Shown: positions 17,477 through 24,758, counted from the stretch's first letter. The stretch: 64,000 nt of DNA from Micromonospora carbonacea (GCF_014205165.1 NZ_JACHMZ010000001.1:7050501-7114500); one strand, 5' to 3'. The notes: generated by a model not told the origin, from the letters alone. Made by a program: numbers and translations.

Positions 17477-17504
17477 CCGCGAGGGCCCGCCCGACCGCCC
17501 CGCG

Positions 17505-18494
17505 TCAGCCGTCCGACCGCCAGGTCGCCGCCGCCCGACCCAACCGGTCGTTGACCGCCCGCCCCACCCCGACGTCCGGCACCCGCTCCGCGACGATCTC
17601 CGCCACCCCGGCCGCGTCGAGCCGGTGCAGCGCGTCGAAGAGCCGGGCCGCCGCCACCGTCAGGTCACCCCCGGGCGACAGCACCTCGACCGCCGCCCAG
17701 TCGCCGCCCGCCGGCCGCTCCCGGAAGGCCAGCAGACCCCGCCGGGCACCGTCGCCGGCCGCCGGCTCCGCGCCGTCCACCACCCGCAACGGGGTACGCG
17801 GGGCGTAGTGCGCGGCCAGCGTCCCGGGTGCCACCGGCTTGCCGGAACTGCCCGGGCGTACGGTCACCGGGCCCACCGCCTCGACCAGGGTCTCCACCGG
17901 CAGCGCGCCGAGACGCAACACCACCGGCCGCCCGCCCCGGGCGTCCACGATGGTCGACTCGATGCCACAGCGCGTCGGCCCGCCGTCGAGCACCACGTCG
18001 ACCGCGCCGCCCAGCCCGGCCACCACGTGCTCGACGCGGGTGGGGCTGAGCTGCCCGAACCGGTTGGCGCTCGGCGCGGCCACCGGCACTCCCGCCGCCG
18101 CGATCAGCGCCCTCGCGGACGCCTCGTCCGGCACCCGCACGGCCATCGACTCCAGCCCCGAGGTGACGATCGGCGGGATCGCGGCGGGACGGTCCACGAT
18201 CAACGTCAGCGGCCCCGGCCAGAACCGCTCGGCCAGCGCCGCCACGACCCCGGGCACCGGCCCCACCAGCCCGGCCAGGTCGGCCGCGTCGGCGAGGTGG
18301 GTGATGAGCGGATCGAAGCTCGGCCGCTGCTTCGCCTCGAAGATCCGGGCCGCCGCGCGGGCGTCGAGGGCGTTCGCGCCCAGCCCGTAGACGGTCTCGG
18401 TGGGAAACGCCACCAGCCCCCCGGCCCGCAGGACCGAGGCCGCCTCGGCGATGCCGCTCTCGACGGGCAGGACGCGCGGGGATCCGGTGCTCAC
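17505..18494 (-). CDS. L-threonylcarbamoyladenylate synthase, Sua5 type
   Basis: Makes threonylcarbamoyl-AMP from threonine, bicarbonate and ATP for the t6A modification of ANN-decoding tRNAs. It is 329 residues, so it has the YrdC domain plus the C-terminal Sua5 domain. The YrdC part shows GGLVAFPTETVYGLGANA, KQRPSFDPLITH (KxR), RFWPGPLTLIVDR and SANRFGQLSPTRVEHV. The C-terminal domain begins after PGTLAAHYAPRTPLRVV. ATG 18494 gives MSTGSPRVLPVESG. It diverges from the HAD hydrolase gene. A second short YrdC gene elsewhere cannot be excluded. Confidence 0.95.
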   Translation of the reverse strand: MSTGSPRVLPVESGIAEAASVLRAGGLVAFPTETVYGLGANALDARAAARIFEAKQRPSFDPLITHLADAADLAGLVGPVPGVVAALAERFWPGPLTLIVDRPAAIPPIVTSGLESMAVRVPDEASARALIAAAGVPVAAPSANRFGQLSPTRVEHVVAGLGGAVDVVLDGGPTRCGIESTIVDARGGRPVVLRLGALPVETLVEAVGPVTVRPGSSGKPVAPGTLAAHYAPRTPLRVVDGAEPAAGDGARRGLLAFRERPAGGDWAAVEVLSPGGDLTVAAARLFDALHRLDAAGVAEIVAERVPDVGVGRAVNDRLGRAAATWRSDG

Positions 18495-18573
18495 CCCCCG
18501 ACGCTAACCTGCCCGTCCCGGGGGCGGCGGCTCGCCCCTTCTCCTCTCCCCGCCGGTACGAAAGGATGCGGGC

Positions 18574-19341
18574 ATGCTCCGGACACCGCGTGCGCTCCTG
18601 CTCGACTTCGGTGGGGTCCTCGCGGACGCGCCGTCACCGCCACCGGACCCGCCCGAGCTGGTCCAGCGGCTGTTCCGGCTCGTCGACGGCGCGGTCCCCG
18701 CCGAGCGGATCGCCCGCGACCTGACCGCCGGCGCCCACGCGTACGGGCGGTGGCGCGACGAGGAGAGCGCCGGGGAGCACCCCGTCGAGCTGGGCCACCG
18801 GCAGGTGTGGGCCAGGTTCGTCACCGGCGGCTGGCCGGCACCGGCCCGGGCCGCCGTCGACCGGGAGGCGACCCCGCTGGCGTACGCCTGGACGTGGCAC
18901 CCCGAGTGGGACGTGCGCCCCGGCATCCCCGCGGCCCTCGCCGCCGCCACGCGCGCCGGCCTCCCGCTCGCGATCGTCAGCAACACCACCTGCGGTGCCG
19001 CCCCCCGCGACTTCCTGGCCGCCGCCGGCCTCGGCCCGCTGTTCACCGCGCAGCTCTACAGCGACGAGGCGGGCGTGCGTAAGCCGAACCCGGAGCTGGC
19101 CCGGCTCGCCGCCCGGGCGCTCGGCGTGCCGGTCGCCGACTGCTGGTTCGTCGGCGACAGCCGGCACCGCGACGTCGCCTGCGCCCGCCGCGCCGGAGCC
19201 GGGGCGGCGGTGCTGATGCGCTCGCCGCGCACCGACCGCGAGGAGCCCCTGCCCGAGCTCGCCCCGGACGCCGTGGTCGAGGACGGCCACGGCCTGCTGG
19301 CCCTGCTCCGCGACGCCGGAGTCACCGACCCGGCCGCCTGA
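18574..19341 (+). CDS. HAD-superfamily hydrolase
   Basis: A 255-residue haloacid-dehalogenase-like hydrolase. Motif I is LLLDFGGVLAD with nucleophile Asp11; the second motif-I Asp is replaced by Gly, as in DFGGVL subfamilies, which are not always phosphatases. Motif II is IVSNTT, motif III lies at VRKPNPEL, and motif IV is CWFVGDSRHRDVACARRAGAGAAVLM. The alpha-helical cap follows motif I (HAD-IA arrangement). Start ATG 18574. The substrate is unknown. It converges with the erythromycin-esterase-like gene. Confidence 0.88.
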   Translation: MLRTPRALLLDFGGVLADAPSPPPDPPELVQRLFRLVDGAVPAERIARDLTAGAHAYGRWRDEESAGEHPVELGHRQVWARFVTGGWPAPARAAVDREATPLAYAWTWHPEWDVRPGIPAALAAATRAGLPLAIVSNTTCGAAPRDFLAAAGLGPLFTAQLYSDEAGVRKPNPELARLAARALGVPVADCWFVGDSRHRDVACARRAGAGAAVLMRSPRTDREEPLPELAPDAVVEDGHGLLALLRDAGVTDPAA

Positions 19342-19350
19342 CGGGCGCCG

Positions 19351-20508
19351 TCACTCGTCCCGACGACCGGCCGCGTCGCGCGCCGTGGCCGCCGAGAGTG
19401 GGTGGACCGCGCTGACCGTGGGGACGACCACGACGACGTCGAAACTCTCGCGGGGCGAGGGCAGGTCGAGGTAGTGCCTCTCGTCCTGCCCAGGGTCGTA
19501 CACGCCGGAGACCACCCGGGTCCGCGCCGGTCGATCGAGCAGCGCAGCGGCCTCGGCGGCAGCCGGCGAGCGCAGGTCCACGATCCGCACGCCATCCGCG
19601 CCGCCGGCCAGCAGCGCCCTCTCCAGCGAGTTCGGGCTCGGGTCGGGCAGGTCCATGCCCGGGATCCGCCCCCGGCCGAAGGCCAGATGGACGGCGGCGT
19701 ACCCGTCGGCGAGGGCGGCCCGAAGATGAGCGCCCAGCATCACCCCCCGATGCGCGGCGACGTGGGCACTGCCCTCCCAGAGGACGATGCGCTCGCCCGT
19801 CCGCCGCTGGTGCGCCAGGAGCCGGTCGGCGGCGGAACGCTCCTCCCGGACCATGTCGTGCCCCGCACCGATGGCGTCGGCGTGGTGCTCCACGATCGCG
19901 TCGAGCACCAGCAGCACCTCGTCACGGTCCGGGCCGCCGTCGAGTCCGAGGACCAGATCGCGGGCGGTCCGGGCGAGTTCGACGAACGGCGTACCCGGGT
20001 GGGTGCCGTGCGCACGCTGGACGTGTTCGCCGCTGTCGTGCGCGGTGCGGATGACGTCGAACAGCCCCTCGACCCGCGTCGCCGTCGACGCGTCCAGCCG
20101 GGCGAGCAGCCCCACGGCGCGGTCGTAGTCGGCGGGCAGCACCCGCGACCCACCGACTGCGACGATCCGCACCGGATCCGTCCGCCGCTGGTTGTGCCGG
20201 CGCAACCAGCCGAGCGCCGCGCGCATCTCGGTCGTCCGCCAGGGGCCCCACGCCTGACCGAGCACCGCGTCGAGATCGATGTCCGCGCCCCGGACGAACT
20301 CGTCGTACAACTCGCCGACCCGCTGGTTGTCGAGCACCGCGACGACCCGGTACCCGCGACGGATCAGGGCGCGGGTGGCGTGTTCGACGAGGCCGAAGAG
20401 CTCGTGCGCCGCGCGGGTGGAGGTGCCCAGGCCCACGATCGTGGCCCCGTCGACAAGGGAGGCAAGCCGCTGTCCGGCCCGCTGGAGATCGCCTGCCTGT
20501 TCGCTCAT
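19351..20508 (-). CDS. Erythromycin-esterase-family protein with altered active site
   Basis: A 385-residue protein with the fold signature of the erythromycin esterase family: TIVGLGTSTRAAHELF near residue 25, YRVVAVLDNQRVGELYDEFVRG, and IVLWEGSAHVAAHRG near 260. In active Ere enzymes the first motif reads GLGExTHGxxE, and the second carries an Glu. Here the Glu and His of the first motif are Thr and Arg and the second-motif Glu is absent, while the late His (SAHVA) remains. Macrolide esterase activity is therefore doubtful. ATG 20508 is used; ATG 20520 would add four residues, and neither has a clear ribosome site. Its upstream region is the left edge of the tRNA-Ala island. Confidence 0.75.
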   Translation of the reverse strand: MSEQAGDLQRAGQRLASLVDGATIVGLGTSTRAAHELFGLVEHATRALIRRGYRVVAVLDNQRVGELYDEFVRGADIDLDAVLGQAWGPWRTTEMRAALGWLRRHNQRRTDPVRIVAVGGSRVLPADYDRAVGLLARLDASTATRVEGLFDVIRTAHDSGEHVQRAHGTHPGTPFVELARTARDLVLGLDGGPDRDEVLLVLDAIVEHHADAIGAGHDMVREERSAADRLLAHQRRTGERIVLWEGSAHVAAHRGVMLGAHLRAALADGYAAVHLAFGRGRIPGMDLPDPSPNSLERALLAGGADGVRIVDLRSPAAAEAAALLDRPARTRVVSGVYDPGQDERHYLDLPSPRESFDVVVVVPTVSAVHPLSAATARDAAGRRDE

Positions 20509-20607
20509 GCGACGAACCATCACAGTTGAACGTGCGTTGAGGTCAAGCCCTTGCGAAACCTCGGACCGGAGAGCAGCAAGGGCAACCACAGCGCTGCACG
20601 ACTTTGA

Positions 20608-20651
20608 GTGGAGCCCAGGGGACTCGAACCCCTAACCCCTGCCTTGCAAAG
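20608..20651 (-). repeat. attL-like tRNA-Ala 3' fragment
   Basis: 44 bases identical to 24294-24337: acceptor 3' strand, T arm, variable loop and part of the anticodon arm of tRNA-Ala(UGC), reverse strand. Beyond 20651 identity stops (GATCAAG versus GGCAGTG), so no functional tRNA is encoded here. Confidence 0.9.
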
Positions 20652-20878
20652 ATCAAGACTCTTGTCGGCCAGCGTCGGTGACTGCCGCTGGCCTGCTCGC
20701 CGTGTCGCCTCTCGTCGCCCCCGGACCGTGTCCGTCGGCGGGCTTGGCTGTACGAATGGCTGTACAGCCATCTTCCGACCCTGCGTTCCGGGCGGCCCAG
20801 TTGCATGCATTCGCCTGAGTTGCGGCCCATCGACAGGTGCCCTACGGCCCTGTCGCACGGGCGTCGTAGCCTCGGCCG
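20652..20878. other. Left arm of the island, no gene
   Basis: 227 bases between the left tRNA fragment and the HNH gene. It holds the TGGCTGTAC motifs and a perfect 16-bp palindrome (ATGGCTGTACAGCCAT, 20756-20771). No coding frame is supported. Confidence 0.5.
20745..20770. repeat. Paired TGGCTGTAC motifs, left end of island
   Basis: TGGCTGTAC at 20745-20753 and 20757-20765, with an inverted copy GTACAGCCA at 20762-20770. The same pair with the same 12-base period recurs at 24242-24262 near the right end. Short repeats flanking an att core on both sides are the usual form of tyrosine-recombinase arm sites. Confidence 0.6.
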
Positions 20879-21859
20879 GTGACCCTCGCCGATGTAACCC
20901 GTGCCAGTGTGCTTGCCGCGGTAGAAGAATTCGACCGGCTCGGCCGAGATGCCTTCCTCAAGTCGACCGGTTTTGGCAGGTCGCGAGCCTACTACCTCGA
21001 CTATCAGGGGAGCCTCTACGACTCGAAGGCGATCATCGGGTACGCACACGGCGTCAGCACTGGAACGGCTTGGGGTCCCGCTAACTTCAGCGGCGGCGAC
21101 AAGACAGTTGCCCAACGACTAGAAGCACTCGGCTTCATGGTCGCCTTCCTGCCGAATCCGGACTGGACTCGGGACGAAATCATTCTCGCGTGCGACCTCG
21201 TACTGACCAACGGTTGGCGACAGCTCGACGCCAACGACGAACGAGTACGAGCCCTATCAGAGCTACTGCAAAGCCCTGCTATCCACCGCGGTCGTCGGAA
21301 TCCAGACTTCCGCAACCCAGCCGGCGTCGCCCTGAAGACCTACAACATCGTGGCCGACAGCAGCAACGGCAACCAACTAGACAAGCTGGTACGCCAGGAG
21401 TTCCAGGATCAACCGACCGAGATGCAGGCGCTGGCTGCCCGTATCCGTGAGCTGCTTCGCGAAGAAGCCGAAGCCGAGCCAGTAAGCAACGATCCCGACC
21501 TCGACGAGATGTCGGCGCGCGAAGGCGGGGTCACCTTGCGGGCTCACCTTCGCCGAGAGCGCAACCCGAAGCTCCGACGCCAGAAGCTGGCCGACGCCAA
21601 ACGCCGCGGCGTCGCCATCGCCTGCGAGGTATGCGGATTCGACTTCCAACGCGTCTACGGCGACAGAGGACGCGACTACATCGAGTGCCACCACCGGACT
21701 CCACTGCACGTCTCCGGCGAGACCCACACCCGGCTCAGCGACCTCGCCTTGATCTGCTCGAACTGCCACCGGATGGCCCACCGCGGCAGCCCCTGGCTGA
21801 CGGTTGAACAGCTGAAGGCGCTGGTGGCCACGTCATCAGCATCTATAGGAACCGCCTAG
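20879..21859 (+). CDS. HNH endonuclease with ScoMcrA-like N-terminal head (putative type IV restriction)
   Basis: A 326-residue nuclease. Residues 1-85 (VLAAVEEFDRLGRDAFL, then SLYDSKAIIGYAHG and FSGGDKTVAQRLEALGF) match my recollection of the N-terminal head domain of ScoMcrA, a type IV enzyme that cuts modified DNA. Residues about 95-170 (NPDWTRDEIILACDLVL, LSELLQSPAIH, FRNPAGVALK) resemble a domain common before HNH cores. The HNH zinc finger is intact: CEVC (249-252), ECHHRTPL (His271/272) and CSNCHRMAH (Cys293/296). Start GTG 20879 without a Shine-Dalgarno. Codon use is less GC-biased than in neighbours. No sulfur-binding or SRA domain is obvious, so the modification read, if any, is unknown. 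Confidence 0.8.
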   Translation: MTLADVTRASVLAAVEEFDRLGRDAFLKSTGFGRSRAYYLDYQGSLYDSKAIIGYAHGVSTGTAWGPANFSGGDKTVAQRLEALGFMVAFLPNPDWTRDEIILACDLVLTNGWRQLDANDERVRALSELLQSPAIHRGRRNPDFRNPAGVALKTYNIVADSSNGNQLDKLVRQEFQDQPTEMQALAARIRELLREEAEAEPVSNDPDLDEMSAREGGVTLRAHLRRERNPKLRRQKLADAKRRGVAIACEVCGFDFQRVYGDRGRDYIECHHRTPLHVSGETHTRLSDLALICSNCHRMAHRGSPWLTVEQLKALVATSSASIGTA

Positions 21860-22029
21860 CCGCCTGCACCTGGCCCCGGAGCGGGCTGAACTCTTCGTCC
21901 CGAACGCCGATGTGGCGCACCATCGACTGCAAGCCGTTGCCTTCTGGTGCTGCTCAGGTGGCCATGGTGCACGGCCGGCCCCGGGCACCATCAACGACTG
22001 GCAACCGTTTCGCTGCCTCTGCGCTGCCC
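21860..22029. other. Stretch between the HNH gene and the CRISPR array
   Basis: 170 bases without a supported gene. If the array is transcribed leftward, as inferred from the repeat, this is its trailer side. Confidence 0.45.
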
Positions 22030-22484
22030 GGATCACCCCCGCATGCGCGGGGAACAGGACGGGATGCTCGACGAGCTGGCGCGCGATCTGGGATCACCCC
22101 CGCATGCGCGGGGAACAGCTGGGCCGGGCGGTGGCGGACACAGGCTGCTCCGGATCACCCCCGCATGCGCGGGGAACAGCAGGTGGCACTGACGTTGCGC
22201 TCCAGCATGTAGGGATCACGCCCGCATGCGCGGGGAACAGGACCTTCTGTGCCTTGCCGGTCCGCTTCGGGAGGGATCACCCCCGCATGCGCGGGGAACA
22301 GGCCAGCCCACGCGGCGACCATCGATCGAATGGCGGATCACCCCCGCATGCGCGGGGAACAGGACAGCTCGCCGTTGGACGGCGGCTCGGAGCGGGGATC
22401 ACCCCCGCATGCGCGGGGAACAGCTCGTCGACGGGACCGGCACGGTGATCTTCCAGGGATCACCCCCGCATGCGCGGGGAACAG
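22030..22484 (-). CRISPR. Type I-E-like CRISPR array, 8 repeats and 7 spacers, no cas genes
   Basis: Eight 28-bp repeats start at 22030, 22091, 22152, 22213, 22274, 22335, 22396 and 22457, with a constant 61-bp period and 33-bp spacers. The repeat starts GGATCACCCCCGC and ends GCGCGGGGAACAG, with a 6-bp stem CCCCGC/GCGGGG. Only the repeat at 22213 differs (G for C at position 8). Its reverse complement starts CTGTTCCCCGCG like E. coli-type I-E repeats, so transcription is probably right to left with the leader to the right of 22484. All spacers are unique. Cas proteins would have to act in trans. Confidence 0.96.
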
Positions 22485-22580
22485 ACTTCCTGACCTGGAC
22501 CGCTAAAGATCAACAGCGCCGATTTCATTCACTTGCCCGACCAAGATCCTCTCCGCCCGTGCCGCCCTGGTTGCTGGTGA
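22485..22580 (-). promoter_or_regulatory. Probable CRISPR leader
   Basis: The stretch right of the last repeat includes a comparatively AT-rich patch (CTAAAGATCAACAG, then ATTTCATTCACTTG, about 22503-22534). Its position matches the leader expected from repeat orientation. Promoter elements were not resolved. Confidence 0.45.
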
Positions 22581-22629
22581 CAAGGTACCGCCGACTCGCC
22601 GCGCTTGGCGCGCACCGCGCCCCCGCTGT

Positions 22630-22775
22630 TGCCATCCCGTCCGCCGCCGACCCACACACCGTGGAGCGGGCCAGGGCCAGGGTGACAAGGTGGAGCGCCC
22701 TACCGGACGAACGACCTTGTCGCCCTGGCCCTGGTCTGCTCGGCTCTGCCTGGGTCGGCGGTGGACGGGATGGCA
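22630..22775. repeat. Two-tier 146-bp imperfect inverted repeat
   Basis: Outer arms 22630-22653 and 22752-22775 pair at 23 of 24 positions. Inner arms 22671-22691 and 22714-22734 pair at 20 of 21 around a 22-base loop. The unpaired spacers are 17 bases on each side. No coding frame explains it. Confidence 0.85.
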
Positions 22776-23489
22776 TCCCACCCCAACCACCCACGACCGC
22801 AACCGTTCGGCAACTCCATCCCGGAGTCGTTGGGCCCCCGCCGGAGGCAGCCTTAACCCCAACCCCGCCCCTCACCCGCCGCCCCCTCTCCCACCTTCAC
22901 CTCTTCCCCACACCGGCCCGGGAGCGGCCAACGGTGTTCCGTTCGGCAACTCGCCCAGGCCGACCGTCGACCGGTCCGCGGTGAGGTTCACGAGGATGAA
23001 GAGCTCGACGGGAGAGATGTCGCGTGGTCCCGGTCAGTCCGGGACTCGTCACCGGTTCCTCACGGAACCAGGGGTGACGCGCGGGGCGGGGCGTGGTTTG
23101 CGGGCCGGCTGACTTTCCGCCCCGGCGCCGTAGGCGGCCGGGGCGGCGGCTCCGTAGGAGCCGGTTGCCGCGCCCCGGCCCGCGCCGCGCGGAGCGCCTT
23201 GATCTAGTACAGGCCAATTCGGCAACAGATCACAGGCAGCTCCGAGCCGACCAAGCCCAACACGACACTCACCTCGAACGTTCGCCCTCCGGATCGCCTC
23301 GCGCAGGTTCCGTTGGCCGCCTACTCGGCGCTCGGCTTGCCCTTGGCCATCTTCATCAACGAACGCTGCTCCGAGCGCTTAGTTCACCAGGCACTCCGGG
23401 CTCACGCCTCCCTTGCGCTCCTCACCGATCCCATACCACTCTGCCGGGACGACTTGTCCCGCTCGGGACGCCAGAGGTAGCATCGGGAC
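22776..23489. other. Gene-poor centre of the island
   Basis: About 700 bases without a convincing gene. Overlapping open frames occur in several frames, but none shows recognisable domains or a good start. It includes Pro-rich CCCC tracts (22850-22900), a hairpin cluster (23047-23163) and a stretch with mixed composition (23200-23480) that could be decayed coding sequence. Confidence 0.5.
23047..23163. repeat. Three consecutive hairpins
   Basis: Hairpin 1: 23047-23079, arms CGTCACCGGTTCC and GGAACC-AGG-GGTGACG. Hairpin 2: 23117-23146, ten-base arms CCGCCCCGGC/GCCGGGGCGG with a small inner GCC-GTAG-GC stem. Hairpin 3: 23147-23163, CGGCTCC-GTA-GGAGCCG. Hairpins 2 and 3 abut directly. They could be terminators or remnants of an origin or transfer site. 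Confidence 0.7.
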
Positions 23490-23852
23490 ATGGGCAAGCG
23501 CCAGCGTCGACGTGATCGACAGGAGACCCCCGAGACGACCGGCACGCCAGCACCCGAAGCGGGCCACTCGTTCACTGCCGGGCGCTACCGCTACGAGGTA
23601 ATCCCAACGCCGGACCTGCCCGAGCAGGAGCGGGCAGCGGCGGTCAGCAGGATCGCCGGCTTCGGAGCAGAACGCCTGCGGCTACTGAAGGAGCTAGAGC
23701 AGGTTGACGAGGCGCTACGGCCGCGCGTCCTGCACGCGGTAGCCGCCGGGGTTCCTTACCGGCGCATCGCGGAGTTGACCGGCTACTCCCGCTCGGCGAT
23801 CAGCCGCTGGGGCCAGCCCACCAACGGTGGTCACGAGGTGACAGCCACATAG
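23490..23852 (+). CDS. Small protein with C-terminal helix-turn-helix
   Basis: A 120-residue protein. The N-terminus is basic (MGKRQRRRDRQE), the middle is a charged helix (RLRLLKELEQVDEALRPRVL), and the C-terminal AAGVPYRRIAELTGYSRSAI looks like a sigma-region-4-type helix-turn-helix. It is likely DNA-binding and may be a regulator of the island; no named family is recognised. ATG 23490 has CGGGA just upstream. Similar small HTH proteins are common on actinomycete integrative elements. Confidence 0.65.
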   Translation: MGKRQRRRDRQETPETTGTPAPEAGHSFTAGRYRYEVIPTPDLPEQERAAAVSRIAGFGAERLRLLKELEQVDEALRPRVLHAVAAGVPYRRIAELTGYSRSAISRWGQPTNGGHEVTAT

Positions 23853-23916
23853 AGAAGTGGGGCCACGGCCGCTGCAACGGACGTGACCCCGTGACCGATT
23901 CGAAGGAGTCCAAGCC

Positions 23917-24105
23917 ATGTCGAATCAGCCGTCCACCATTCTGGTCGAGACCGAGCAGGGATGGCAGCCCTGGCTAGTGTGCACCGACTGCGCAGGCAAC
24001 GGCGGACGCAACGAGTGGGTGTTCGCGTCGCCGGAGACGGGAACCGAGATACTTGAGTGGATCCCCTGCCGATCGTGCCGGGCCATGGGAGGCCGTCGTC
24101 CCTGA
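23917..24105 (+). CDS. Small zinc-ribbon-like protein
   Basis: A 62-residue protein with two CxxC pairs, LVCTDCAGNGG and IPCRSCRAMGG, spaced like a DnaJ-type or ribbon zinc site. AAGGAG lies eight bases before ATG 23917. It probably forms a unit with the HTH gene 64 bases upstream. Function is unknown; small CxxC proteins of this kind recur on actinomycete plasmids and integrative elements. Confidence 0.65.
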   Translation: MSNQPSTILVETEQGWQPWLVCTDCAGNGGRNEWVFASPETGTEILEWIPCRSCRAMGGRRP

Positions 24106-24293
24106 CGACATCCAGGTTGAACGTCCCCGGTCCTGGCACAGACCATTCACCTGGACCGGGGATCCTGTCACCAGCGGAACGAGGTGCTTCGCTGCACGCA
24201 CGCCGGTCGACACGGGTTTGCCACTGGATGGGCGAGTCGCTTGGCTGTACAGATGGCTGTACTCGGAGTCGAGATCAACCGGTGTTCGTGCTG
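24106..24293. other. Right arm of the island, no gene
   Basis: 188 bases with the right-hand TGGCTGTAC pair and a GTCC/GGAC-rich inverted segment (24117-24162, GGTTGAACGTCCCCGGTCC and GGACCGGGGATCC) that can fold into a hairpin. An integrase gene would be expected here or at the left end, but none is present. Confidence 0.45.
24242..24262. repeat. Paired TGGCTGTAC motifs, right end of island
   Basis: TGGCTGTAC at 24242-24250 and 24254-24262, the same orientation and period as the left pair at 20745. The flanking bases GCTTGGCTGTAC are also shared. Confidence 0.6.
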
Positions 24294-24294
24294 G

Positions 24295-24367
24295 TGGAGC
24301 CCAGGGGACTCGAACCCCTAACCCCTGCCTTGCAAAGGCAGTGCTCTGCCAGTTGAGCTAGGGCCCC
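24295..24367 (-). tRNA. tRNA-Ala (anticodon TGC)
   Basis: Read on the minus strand: acceptor GGGGCCC pairs with GGGCTCC; D arm AGCTCAACTGGCAGAGC; anticodon loop CTTTGCAAG with TGC; T arm GGGGTTCGAGTCCCC; discriminator A. An encoded CCA follows at 24292-24294. Bases 24294-24337 are duplicated at 20608-20651, so this copy is the intact tRNA rebuilt at the island's right end. Confidence 0.97.
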
Positions 24368-24410
24368 GAGGGCGGGCGGAACCGCCCGGAGCTGGCAGTC
24401 GAAGAGACGG

Positions 24411-24539
24411 TCAGCGCAGGTCGGGCGCGGTGGTCGCCTCGTGCCACAGGGCCCGCTCGTCGTTGGAGGCCTTGACCTTCCGAGCGACCAGGGCAGCCAC
24501 ACCGACGACGCCGGCCAGAATCAGAAGCTTCTTGAACAT
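24411..24539 (-). CDS. DLW-39 family small membrane peptide
   Basis: A 42-residue peptide with one N-terminal hydrophobic segment (MFKKLLILAGVVGVAALVAR) and the tail KASNDERALWHEATTAPDLR, which ends in the D-L-W-type motif region that names this actinobacterial family. AAGGGG lies about ten bases before ATG 24539. It lies between tRNA-Ile and tRNA-Ala downstream of gyrA, its usual location in actinomycetes. Function is unknown. Confidence 0.85.
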   Translation of the reverse strand: MFKKLLILAGVVGVAALVARKVKASNDERALWHEATTAPDLR

Positions 24540-24582
24540 GGGGCGACCCCTTGCGCTCGACAGCCGTCGGAACGATGTGCGG

Positions 24583-24656
24583 TGGGGCTAGCTGGAATCG
24601 AACCAGCGACCTCAGAGTTATCAGCTCTGCGCTCTAACCGACTGAGCTATAGCCCC
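24583..24656 (-). tRNA. tRNA-Ile (anticodon GAT)
   Basis: Minus strand: acceptor GGGGCTA pairs with TAGCCCC; D arm AGCTCAGTCGGTTAGAGC; anticodon loop CTGATAAC with GAT; T arm CTGGTTCGATTCCAG; discriminator A. CCA is not encoded (ACCG follows). tRNA-Ile beside gyrA is typical for actinobacteria. Confidence 0.97.
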
Positions 24657-24758
24657 GCGTGGCGACGGCCAAGGTTAACGCATCCGCCCGCCGCGCCCCA
24701 AATCGGGGGCCGCCGAGCAGCACGCGCCCCGCCGTACCCCGAAACTACCCGGACGCAC

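Larger units (their letters stand above)
20608..24337. mobile_element. tRNA-Ala integrated island, probably a degraded or cis-mobilised element
   Basis: The region is bounded by a 44-bp perfect direct repeat (20608-20651 and 24294-24337) corresponding to the 3' part of tRNA-Ala(UGC). The right copy belongs to the intact tRNA and the left copy is a displaced 3' end, as expected after site-specific integration into a tRNA. Inside are an HNH nuclease, a CRISPR array, long inverted repeats and two small genes. Paired TGGCTGTAC motifs lie near both ends and may be integrase arm sites. Several genes have lower GC and less biased third positions than the flanks. No integrase, excisionase or replication gene was found. 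Confidence 0.75.

Noticed and set aside
20608..20651. A second tRNA-Ala gene
   Set aside because: Only the 3' part is present; identity ends in the anticodon arm and no 5' half exists.
22021..22500. Open frames with repeated peptides such as ITPACAGN and GSPPHARGT
   Set aside because: These are translations of the CRISPR repeats in different frames, not proteins.
22485..24290. cas genes or an integrase inside the island
   Set aside because: I looked for Cas3/Cascade and tyrosine or serine recombinase motifs in all frames and found none.
24674..24686. Fourth copy of the dispersed palindromic element
   Set aside because: Only GTTAACGCATCCG matches; the GGGGCCCC halves are missing, so it is at most a remnant.
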